Below are positions 36,301-48,300 of a DNA stretch of 64,000 nt, piece by piece. Every line of letters begins with the position of its first letter. Positions within the stretch are counted from its first letter, which is position 1. The translations under genes and the position numbers were made by a program. The stretch lies in the NCBI RefSeq assembly GCF_037038585.1, contig NC_092520.1, positions 2,137,001 to 2,201,000 of the forward strand, read 5' to 3'. Source of the stretch: Patagioenas fasciata. Its lineage: Eukaryota > Chordata > Aves > Columbiformes > Columbidae. The notes below the pieces were generated by a model. The model did no database searches, had not been told where the DNA came from, and saw only the letters and a program-made list of their open reading frames with translations.

Positions 36301-39300
36301 GATGGGTGGAAAAGGGAAGCATGATGCTGAACCCAGGTCACATCGCAGCTCTGCCCTCCTTCTATGTTGGTTTATTTGATAACATCAGAGCCAAACACAC
36401 AAAGACACTGGGTCGAGCGTTATGGACAGACGTTCGGGCAGTGAACTTCTTCTCCTAGCTTGGTAGTTAGTTTGGAAAACATCATTGTTGTAGTGACTCA
36501 AGCTGAAAATCATGGGTCAAGGCCAATCTTGACCTCAGTGCATCCCAGTACCACTTCAGTCGATGGTTTTGCACCTGTTTGCTGCAGAGCTATGTTTTTG
36601 CTGCTTTGCAGAAGGGTAAAAAAGGTCGTTCAGCAGCCCGGTAGCAGCCAGACCTCAACAGCAAGGTCCTCTTCTCCATGCAGCCATTTTCTTTGGGGTA
36701 TCCCCAAGCTCTCAGTCAACTGAACCCAAGAGGTTAACCAAGGACTTCCTTAGAAAACCAAATCAAAGCAGCTTCTTCTGCCATCAGGAAGCGAAACTGT
36801 TGTGCAGGGGAGATGAAGGGGAGGAAGAAAGTTTGGCCAATGAGAGGATCTGGTGGAGGTCGCTGCAGGCCAAATCCTGCTCTTCACTTTAAGGACCTCC
36901 AGGGGGTCCAGAGCTGCACAGAGAAGTGTTTGGCCACGCAGCTTCTTCCTTCCTTCTCCTTCTGACCAGCAGCTCATAGCAAAGACCTGCCTCAAGCGGG
37001 AAAGAGCAGATGTCATAAAAAGCAGGATTTATCTCAGAGTCTCTGGTCTCAGGGCGGTTTTTGAAGAGGTTTAGACCAGCTGTTCATGCAGCTGTTCTAG
37101 CAGCTGACAACATCAGACACAGCCCTGGCACTGCCCCATGTCCCTGAGAACCTCATGTCCGTCTGTCCAACCCTCCAGGGATGGTGACTCCAGCACTGCC
37201 CTGGGCAGCCTGTTCCAATGCCCCACAGCCCTTTGGGGAAGAAATTGTTCCCCACATCCAACCTCAACCTCCCCTGGTGCAACTTGAGGCCGTTTCCTCT
37301 GCTCCTGGCGCTTGTTCCTGGGGAGCAGAGCCCGACCCCCCTGGCTCCAAGCTCCTTTCAGGCAGTTCAGAGATCAGAAGGTCTCCCCTCAGCTCCTGTT
37401 CTCCAGCTGAACCCCCCAGGTCCCTCAGCCGCTCCCATCACACTTGTGCTCCAGCCCCTCACCAGCTCCGTTCCCTTCTCTCCACTCGCTCCAGCACCTC
37501 AAAGCCTTTCTTGGCACGAGGGACTCAAAACTGACCCCAGGATTCAAGGTGTGGCCTCACCAATGACAAGTTTGTCCCCAGCCTGGTTCCTAGGTAGGAA
37601 CCAGCCCCAAAACTGTATAATTTCTATGTCTAAGCTATTCCTCTTGCCACCTATCTCCAAGCCACCCAGCTCCGAGTTACGCACAAGCACCAAAGGCTCA
37701 GAACAGCCATCTTGATATCACCGATACTTCACTGCCAAGCACCAGCTGATGGAAACCACTGTGTACATGTCCTTGGCATGAGAGAGTGAAGTGATTTGGG
37801 TCTTTTCACTCCTTTTTCTTTCCTGGCAAAGCTTATTTGCTGCAAGCAAAGCACAGACCGGTGGAGCCTGGTCCCATCCAAGGGTTCTGTACAATGGGCG
37901 GTGAAAGCCAAGTCTGCAACCCTCTTCTTTTTCATGGCAGAGGCTGGAGCTGCCGTGAGCAGTTCCCCACAGCGTCCAAGTCCAGCGTCAGCACTTTCTA
38001 TCCCCCTTCCTCGCTCCCTCCTGAGGAGGAGGAGCTGCTCCATTTATCTCCCGACACTCAGCTCCTGGCACGCGTGGTCTCACGCTCCACACACCTTCGC
38101 CATCACAGCCGGCCAGGCTGCCTCCCATCTCCCAAGCGAAGCGTTGGAACTCGGTTTTAGGCAGTTTTTAGTGGGATTCCAGCCTGCAGGAGAGGGCTGG
38201 GCAGAGCAGAGCCAGGGCCTGGCTCAGGGCATTGCTGGAGGCTCACAGAGAAGAAAAATCCCCCCAGTGCTGGCAATCCACCCATGGTGGATAACAACCC
38301 ACCACAGGGATGCATGCTGAGGACCACACGGCATCCTGGCCACTGTCGTAGCCCTCAGGCAGGGTAACCAGGGCCAGCGAGGAAGGTGGTCCCACGATGG
38401 AAGGTTGTTGCAACTTGGTGTGACAGAGATCAGAAGGTCTCCCCTCAGCTCCTGTTCTCCAGCTGAACCCCCCAGGTCCCTCAGCCGCTCCCATCACACT
38501 TGTGCTCCAGCCCCTCATCAGCTCCGTTCCCTTCTCTCCACTCGCTCCAGCACCTCAAGGGTTTTTTGATATGAGGGACCCAAAACTGACCCCAGGACTC
38601 AAGGTGCGGCCTCACCAGTGCCCAGTCCAGGGCGAGATAACCCGATCATGAGGCTAAACCATCCCACCATGGGCTGGTACCACCCAATGGTCTTCATGAG
38701 GTTTTTGGTCTGGGGGGATATTGTTGGGGTGCAGGAGAAGACCCCAAGCCCTCCCCACCTCCCAGGGGATCCTAGGTAGCTTACGGAGCAGCTGCACTGC
38801 ACACACTGGTTCGGCTGGCGGCTGGGGAAGAGCTCACTGGTGGTGAACATCTCGCCTTGCTGGTACGTCGTCCCGTTGTACTGGCAAGACTTGATGGGTG
38901 CCCGGAGGCCAGAAGGGGAATGTGGCTCTGGAGAAGAAGGTGAGAAAGCAGTAGGATGAGATCCAGCCCTTGCCTGGCCCTGACATATCATGGATCCTCA
39001 GGAGATTCCCCACCAGCTTAACACAAAAGGACAAGGAGAACTCCACACGCCACAGTTATCACGAAGAAGTAGCCAGGGCATCCCATGGCCCACAGGGATT
39101 TATGTGCCTGAAATCGTTTGGAGAACGGGGCTGCCCTGACCACACTGAGCTCAGCACAAAGGGAAAGCTGGAAGTCTGACCTCCCAGGGTCTTGTCCCAC
39201 AGTGTGCCAGAGTTTTGGCAAAACCAGGCAAAAACCATTGACAACTTCGGAGATAAGGAAAAAAATAAGAAAAAAAATAAATTATTTTTAATTTTTAGCT

Positions 39301-42300
39301 AATTGCCTATGGGCGAAGTCCTTTAGATCTGACTCCAGATGTTGGAGGTCATCACATGCAGCGGAGAAAAAAATTCAATAATTTCCTTAAAAACATTCAG
39401 AAATGTTTTATCGTTTTTCCTGTATCCAACACATTTTGCTGGCAAACGATATGGATAAAGTGCCAGCTTCTGGTTTGTCCCTGAACTGTGGTCTGATATT
39501 CAGTCCCCACAAAGTTCCTTGGGATGGGGAGGACTTGGAGAAAGTGGTCTGGTAGAGAGCCCTTTTCTATCAAATGACATTTTTTGGGGGAAAAAAGCCA
39601 CACAAGCAGCTGTTGCTGCTGTGATACAGTGAGCGCGACCAGACCCAGCATCGCTGCACAGTTCCAAGTGTGACCACCCAAGTGACTGCAGTTGAGGTCC
39701 CTGTAGGACTGCGGCCACCTTGTCACCTCCTTCCTCGTGGGATGTCCACCCACCGAGACATCGCGGGCAGCACTGCTGGGGGTCCGTGACGGGACTGGCA
39801 CACTGCAGAGCCGGGCACTGGATCCGGTAGCACCCGATGTTGCCATTCTGGGGAGAGAAAGAGAGAAAGAGGGTTTGGTCAGCTACATGTTCACCCCTGC
39901 ATGAAGAAGAAGATCATAGAAGTGTGGAATCATTTTGGTTGGAAAAGACCTTCAAGATCATCGAGTCCAACCGTTCCCCCAACCCCACGTTCCTGAGAAC
40001 CTCATGTCCGTCTGTCCAGCCCTCCAGGGATGGTGACTCCAGCACTGCCCTGGGCAGCCTGTTCCAATGCCCCACAGCCCTTTGGGGAAGAAATTGGTCC
40101 CCACATCCAACCTCAACCTCCCCTGGCACAACTTGAGGCCGTTTCCTCTCATCCTGTCACTTGCTACTTGTGAGAGGAGACCAACACCCTGCATGCTACA
40201 ACCTCGCTTCGGATAGTTGTAGATGTTGTATGGTGGCCCCATTATCATGATGGATTTTGCTGTCGTACCTCACCCAGCCAAGGATGTTTCCATTCCCCAC
40301 TCAGATCCTCTTGCCAGCCAGCTCATGGTCTCACCTCTCATCATCAAAGGTCATTCAAGGTCCCATAGCAGCCTTGAGCCACCTCCACCCACAGCCCACC
40401 AAAGCTACTGAGACAGCTCCCTCACAAGGTCAACCCAACAATCCCAGTGGGACGTGAGGCTTTTTCAAAAGGAAAGAGATTCATCCAACATCCCTACAGG
40501 ACTGGTAAGGGCTTATCTACTCAAATTAGACACCAGAACCGATCTGCTTAAGAGCTGCCAAAGCGACATCCCAGGTCAGGAGCATCCCCACCACCTCCCG
40601 CGGCTCCGTGCGGGGGACATGCCTCGGAGCAGCTGCAGCGGATGCAGTACATCAGCCCCTGCGGCTCCAGGTAGGGGTGCCAGCTCTCGCCCGGGCTGTA
40701 CTTCTTGCCATTGAAGTCGCAGAACATGTCCGGCCCTGAAAGTCAACCCAGAGAAGTTAGGTGAGAGAAAGGGATGGTCCTTGGGAGACGCATCCTCGCT
40801 CTGCAAGGCCTGCTCGGTGCCTTCATGCTGTTCCCCATGAGCACCTGATGGCCACATCCCATCCACCAACCCCTCAATTAAATACATTCCCCAAAAGCCA
40901 TTTCTTTCCACAATTTTTTAACCTGGGACCCATCTGACCAAGTGGCAGCTCCTCTGTGCAAGCTGGACTTCCCTTTGCAAGCAGAGAACATCTGGGGTGG
41001 TTTTGAGACATAAATTAGAGTTGTATCTCTAAAACGAGTCAGTAGAAATGCTCATTTGAAGATGGACGGGTGATTTCAGGGTGATGCTATGGGACTGAAT
41101 TTTCCCCAAAAGGGCTTTGAGTGGTGGTTGGGGACAGGAGAACCTGAGTTTAGGAGACATTTTCACTACATTTTGGGGTTAGGAACGCATTCTGAAGGAA
41201 AACCTTTTGCTCTCCCTAAGAGTTTCAGCATTCCCAGGGTTTTAGCGGGGTCCCTCCACCTCCAAGCCCTTGGTTACAGGACAAGGCCAGCCTGCAGCAG
41301 GACCTGTGGGACAAACCATGGCCACAATCACCACCAAAAAAACCCCACAGGGCTTTGGCCAGAAAGCCCAATTCAGCCATTCTTAACATTCACATCAAAA
41401 AGCATCGCCTGGTTCTGCAGGACCAAGCTCAGACCCTGGTTGGACCTGCAGGAACCTGGACCCCATAACTCCCACCACAGCCCAGCAGCTGCTCCTGCTC
41501 TCCCATGACGTGTCTCCATCCCCGACCAGCCAGAGGGACACACCGGGGGTTAAGCTCTTTGGTGAACAAGCACACACCTGCCCACATGTGTTATTAGTGG
41601 TTTCGGTGCTTACAGCCCCACTAAAAAAGGTGATTTAAAAGGTTATGTCATCGAGGGGATTTGAGGTAGTTTGGGCGATGACGTTGCTGGAAGGCAGACG
41701 TTTACACCCCCTGAAGCGTTTATGGGTCTTTTAAAACCTTGTGACACCCTGGGGATGCGGGGAGAGGGGAAAGGGCTGTTTTCCAAGGCATGGTGCCCAG
41801 CTCTTGCTACACAAAGTCGGGCAAGCTAGTGGGTGATGACCCCGCTACGCTGCTGGAAGGACTCCTAAAGGAATAGTACAGGGTCCCCAAAATAAGCTCG
41901 GTGGCCTTCATCACCCCAGTGATGCTAAAAGCCACCCCATGCCCCACTCTGTCATCAGAGGCAAAGCAGAGGTTTAGATAGCGCAGCTGATGTTGTCCCA
42001 CCTCACCAAAGCTGGAGATGATACCTGCTTAATGCAATTGTTTCTCCCACTGACCAGGCAAAAGAGAAGAAACGACCTCAAGTTGTGCCAGGGGAGGTTG
42101 AGGTTGGATCTTAGGAACAATTCTTCCCCAAAGGGTTGTCGGGCATTGGAACAGGCTGCCCAGGGCAGTGCTGGAGTCACCATCCCTGGAGGGTTGGACA
42201 GACGGACATGAGGTTCTCAGGGACATGGGGTTGGGGGAACGGTTGGACTCGATGATCTCGAAGGTCTTTTCCAACTAAAATGATTCTATGATTCTGAAAC

Positions 42301-45300
42301 TCATATGAATACGCTGTGGTGGGCTGTCATCCCTCCTCCCGCTTCTGACCATCCTGAGGATGAATCCAAGTGATGCTCTACCACGGCCAGACCCTGTGGC
42401 CATCAGGAAGGGTGGCCCTACGGGTCTGTGATGATCCCGCTAACGGTTGGACTGGAGCATCTTAGTTGGATCTTAAGGGTCTTGATTAATAGTTGGATCT
42501 TGAGGGTCTTGATTAGTAGTTGGATCTTCATGGTCTCTTCCAAGCAAAATGATTCTATGATTCTGTGACTCTATGACTCTATGATTCTATGATTCGATTA
42601 CGGGTTCCTTCCAACTCAAGCCATACAGATTTGCCAGCAGCCGTGAACTCTTCACTGAGTTGATGGCTTCAAGCGCATGATTCTCCAAGTTTTACCTTCA
42701 AAGGAGGCATCCACCAGCTGCCCAGACCACCTGGCCCAAGCACAGCAGCGTGGGGCCAGCGTTGCATCTGCAGAGGTGGAGATTTGCAGTAATTTGGGGG
42801 TGGATGCCATCAGAGGGGACAGGCAGGGGCATTTTCCTGTCTCTTCCCTACTCAGACCTTTACACCATCCCCACAGCTCGCTCCAAACCTCCCGACAAGT
42901 CAGCAAACCCATATTCCTGGCCACGCACAACACGAGCTGACGGCAAACCACGCAAGAATGGGGAGCACGTGGCTGGGAACCGCAGAAACGCAGAAGAGAG
43001 GAAAACAAACATGACAAAACTCAAACAAAAAAATAAAATACCATTTTGCAAAAGGGTGAGAAAAATCACTTCATCTTCCCCTGCTTGCAGCATCTTCATG
43101 AATTACGCTGAGGGTGAAGAAATCGAGTTGCCTTCGTGTGATGCGGGCCCCGCTCGGCTTGCCGGCTCCCGTGCCAGTTGGCTGCTTCGTTCAAACATTT
43201 AATCACAAGCGGAGCCCTGGTTTGGGTCCAGCCCTCGAAAGCAGCCTGATTCATGTCTGCAAAGGGCCCGCTGGTAAAATTAAAGCCGACTGGCAGCGCC
43301 GGGGCAGCAGCACACACTTGTCCGCATCTCAGTAGCACTTTGTGGCATATTTGGCAAGAGGCGCCGGCATTTTTTGGTTAAAAGCAAGCTGAGGATGGAT
43401 GGAGGGAGGAGGATTAAAAAGCTGGAGGCTCTGGATCATTTTTTCCCATGCCAGGTTAATAATTTCATTTTCAGAGGTCCAACTTTGGATATCTTCCCAA
43501 TCTTCACTCGGAGTGAAAAGACATTTGTGGCAGCAAAATTGCTCCCGTGCCGTTCAGTCTCCTTATTTATTGCGTCTTCTGCAACAGCATGCTCACAAAA
43601 GTCACGTTGTTTTACTGCTTGTTTTCCAGAGAAGGCTCTTGAGCTGTGGAGCGTTTTCTAGGCTGCAGTACTAAAAATCCACCTAGTTTTCCATCCCAAG
43701 AACCACACGATCCCTGGGCAGGAGAAAACAGCAGGCCAGCCTGGTCCACCTCACCTTGGAGCCACAATCAGAGCCTGCTGATTGCAAGGCAGAGGTTCCA
43801 TGCTTGGAGGTGGCCTTGTGGGACCTCAAAGCAGGAGCAGAGGTGGGAAGGGGCGAACACCTCCAAGAACATGTCCCGCCTTACCAGTTTCTTCCCAAAT
43901 AAAAGAAGCCCCCAATACAAGACTTTGCTCTTCAGAGTGATATTATGAGCTTTATGAACAAGAAAAGAGTTGAAAGATGTGGAAATGATTCCTTTGCCAC
44001 CCAGCAGCGAGTCCTGTGGTCGAGTGCCCAGAGGGAGTGGTGGAGTCACCATCCCTGGAGGGGCTGAACAGACATGGAGATGAGGTTCTCAGGGACATGG
44101 GGCAGTGCCAGAGGTGGGGGAACAGTTGGACTTGGTGATCTTGAGGGTCTTTTCCAACCAAAATTATTCTATGATTCTATGAGACGCTGTGAAGAGCAAC
44201 TCTTCCACATGGAAGCATCTCTACCTTGCCCACTCCAAAGGTCTCTGCTGGGGACATCATGGAAGAAGAAGGTTTCTCCCTGCCTCCCCATCCAACAGCA
44301 GTTTTCTGCCATGGCTCCAGTGTCTTCTTGGGTGAGGATCGCCTGGTTGCATCCAAATCACTGAATACCCCAGATCAGGGTCTGGGGTCGGTGGCCTGGA
44401 CCAGCTCATGTCCATACCTTCCTGCTGGAGCCACCCTGGCCCAGCCGTCCTCAGGCATTTGTTGAGGCCCACGTTGGCACCTCTCAACACCATGCTGGGG
44501 AGAGCACCCACAGCAAGATTCTGGACACCCCAGGTCAGTGCTCAAGTCTGTACCCAGGCCCTGCTTTACTTTGATTGAGATTGTCGCTAATTATCACTAA
44601 TTGCATCCTGGACAGCAAGAAGGGTGTGTAATATGAGATGAATCACGCAAGCGGGAGGATGAGGTAAGTGGGGGTTGTTACAAAGGGACAAGAAGAAGCA
44701 ATCAGCTTGGGGCAAAGCCTGGAAGATTTAGGACAGGTATTGTGGGAAGCTCTGCAGCTGCCAGGGGATTTAAACCCCAGAAGAGGCTGTGGTGGAGGTT
44801 TTCAGACACTCTATGAACCCACTGGAGCAGCATCTTCATGAGATGGTCTAGAAACATCAGTCCATGGTGACAAACTGAATGGAGTGGAGAAACTCATCCT
44901 ATGGTGCATTTGGTGACTGCTGATTTTTCACACCATGAGAATGGCCTTGACACCTCTTTAGGATGTATCTCAACAGCTTCATACATTAGTCACCAACAAG
45001 ATGCCATCCTACATCTTCACGCCCTGCTCTAGACCCAGCAAGAGACTGTGAACAAAGAGGAGACCCCTACAGCCTTTGTTGAACCATCAAACTGGCCAAT
45101 GTTGGTCAGACCGCCCCTGGACATCTCCTGGCCTTGGCTGCAGAAAAGTCCCCCCAGGCCAACATGTTCATGAGACCTATCCCTTGAAGGTCTCCCACCC
45201 ACTGGTGCAGCCCATTTGACGTAGTGTCTTGCACCCCTCCACGTCCACAGTGGATGAGGATGTCCCCATGGGTTTCCCAAGGTGGTGTGACTTGTCCCAC

Positions 45301-48300
45301 TGCCTGGACACTTTGACCATGGGCCAAAACAGGTCAGATGGTCTCCTGCACCAATCCTGAGCATAGCAGCTGGAACCAAGGTGAGATATTAAACTTGCAT
45401 GCATGTTAGCTACTGAAATATCATGTTCTGCTCCCAAATCCTCCTTTGGCTCCAGCTGAACCGTGCTCACATCATCTCTCTCTGGATATAGCGACTGAAG
45501 CTCAACAAAGTCAAGCCACATACATACACACGTGTGCAAGACCTTGCCCCAATACCCCCTGCTCCCACGTCAGGGTTCTCCAGGCTTGAGCAGATGTCCT
45601 GATGGGTCATGGGAGGTTTTGAGCTGCTTTGACATCACTTGTTCCATCAGCCCAGGGAGCAGCTCCCATTCACACACCCATTACCCAGACGGGTCTTTGC
45701 ACATGCAGGATCAACATACTTTAATCCTGACCTACAGCCTTGGAGACATCCCAGGCCAAGCTGGACGGGGTTCTGAGCAACCTGAGCTGGTAAAGATGTC
45801 CCTGCTCATAGCAGAGGTGGCACTGGGGGAGCTTGGAAGGTCCCTTAACCCAAACTGTTGTATGTTTCTATACATCAGAGCATCTCCACGCTACAGGACA
45901 CCAAGGAGTCTCCAGAGGCAAGACCCTTGCCTTGACTCACGACTAACGAGGGACTAATGCAAAAGCTTGGAAAGCCCCGTGCCTCAGTTTCCCTAGCAGG
46001 CACCAAACTGGCTCCAACAAAGATGCTGCCAAAACACCCCGCAGGTCTCACGCCGCTTCTCCCTCTTTTCGTCCCACACCACAGGGGTTTCTCCCACCTC
46101 CGCGTCCCCCCCAGCTCTCCCCAAGCAGGGCACATCCAAGCTGGGCTCTCAACCCCAACAGCTTTTTGGGAGGTCACGCACCTGCCAGCCAGCGCTGCGC
46201 CAGGCGTGCGGGGGTGTGTTTATGCAAACCAGTTTGCGAGTTTTTAAGAGCGGTCATAAATAAAGTGTAAAAAGCACTGTCTGGTACACAAAGTCCAGGC
46301 ACTCCTATGACAGCCCTGTATTTATGAAGGGCTTAAAGTGCAACTTAGCTGCGAAGGGACTGGTTAAAACACACCGGGTCCTTGACATGTGGCATCTTAA
46401 CGGCTGCACTCACGTCCACACCGCTTCCCAAGAGCTCGTCTCGCTCACTCCTGGGCTGGGAATCTCTTCTCGGAGCTTTGGGAGCCTGGAAAACTCTGCA
46501 GCTCTGCAAACACAGGCTCACAAATCACCATCGAGCATCCCAGGGTGGAGGAGCCAAGTGAAGTCCCGCACCCAGAGCATCCCCATGGGCTCAGCGAGAA
46601 GAACATTGGGTCCTGTTTTCATCCACTTCTTCCCAAGGGGATGCTCAGTTGTATAAATTGGGGTGTGCAACCCTCACCTCTCCCTTACCATGGCCAACAG
46701 TAGGATTTGCTTTTCATCCCAGTCCTTCCTACCTTGGACCGCTCAATCCCTCATCACACTGGATCCAAACTTGTAGGACAGACACATCCCACAAACCACG
46801 TTAAAAAGAAATGAAACGGCAGCTTCTAAGCTCCTGGGGGGAAAACCACTGCCCCGTGGTCTCCAGAGATGCTGGTGTTTAAAAGCCTCCAGCCAAAACA
46901 TCATTGCGTGCAACTATTGCCGCTGAATTACTCATAGTGGCCGGGCTGCAGCACATTCGGCCCTGTAACCTGTGCCTCCGATATTTTTTCAGCTGAGAGT
47001 GTAAATCCCCTAAAATAGCCTGTTTCTGTGGGCAAATTCTTCTTTTCTGACTTGCCTTCAAGCCCGAGCATTTCTGCTTCTCACCTATTTTTAGCCACGA
47101 CACTGTAGGTCTCTTGGCTGATGAGCCTGCTCGTAACTAATTTATTCCTGTCTTCGTTCTCCCTGAGTGCTCAGCCCCAGGAAAAATGTGAGGCAGCGAG
47201 CTGCAGAGGTGGACAGTGGGGAAAAGTCCGTGATTCGATCAGGACCTTGTCACCAAGACATCCTGTCCTCGATTACAGGGCGTCTGGAGCCCCAGCCAAG
47301 CCCCCCAGCGCCGTGGGATGCGCTCAGTGGCGGAGCCGAAGTGATGCAGAGCTGGGGGGTGATCCCAGACCTTCCTGCTCCAATTTTGTTCCTGTCCCAC
47401 AGTCCCAAGCCTTTTATCACCATTATAAATCCCGCAAATGGACCCCAGCGCTTCCTCCCAAAGCAGACGAACCCCACTGCCCCCTGGTTTATGCCCAGTT
47501 TAGGGGCTCTGCTCCCCATCAGCAGGTGCCTCCGAAGAGCAAACACCTCGCTTAGCACCTTCTGGAGACGTCTCCATCCTCCTCCCAACATGGGTACCAC
47601 GGTTAACAAACCAGACCCACATCCTTCGCACAAGAAACGGATGCTGCGGTCTGCTCTCGGTGGTTTTCAATGAGCCCAGGGAAGGGAAAGGAGCCAAGCT
47701 CACCCAGAATTTGCTCTCCAAAGCTCTGCACAGCCCCATCCAGTCGGTTGCCTTCCCCCCCAGCACACCCCACTGCTGGGACAAGCAATCCAGCGCTCAC
47801 ATTTTGGGTTGGCGCTCCAGGAGGACGATTATTTGCAGAGTGCCTAATGCACTGCTGGCAGCGGGCAAGTCATAAATCACCCTAATGCAGCCACCGACAG
47901 ACTCCGCTGGGATTTCAGGAGATTAAAGGGGAGAACAAATGTAGGGACACGACAGGTCCTACTCTGTTTTGTTCGGTGCTCAGGTGGCTTTGCCATGTTG
48001 TAGGGGTGCCCAGCAGCTGCTCAAGGGGTCCCAGTGCTTTGTCCAAGCCAAACCTGGCTCATATTAACACCTCCAACACCTTCCAAGCTGCTAAACAGCC
48101 CTGGTCAAGTCCTTCAAGCCCTTTTGTATTAATGCAAGAAAGTGCTGAACCTCACTTCCCCATCCCAAATCTTATCTGCCCAAGTCAGTCCACAGGGAGC
48201 AAGGACAGAACAAGGGGTGCACAAGGGATGGAGAAAAGCCCCCAGCTTTGGTTTGGGGGGGTCATTTCCCCAAAGTGCCCATGTCCCCATCCACCTTCGG

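Larger units (their letters stand above)
35907..38784 (-). other. CHRDL2 intron 4
   Basis: 2.9 kb with two sense type A CR1 fragments (37121-37561, 38427-38640). 35950-37100 and 37562-38420 are unique and no exon was seen. Introns 3 (38928-39753) and 2 (39848-40622) are short. Intron 3 includes an A/T-rich stretch near 39250-39420. Confidence 0.5.
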
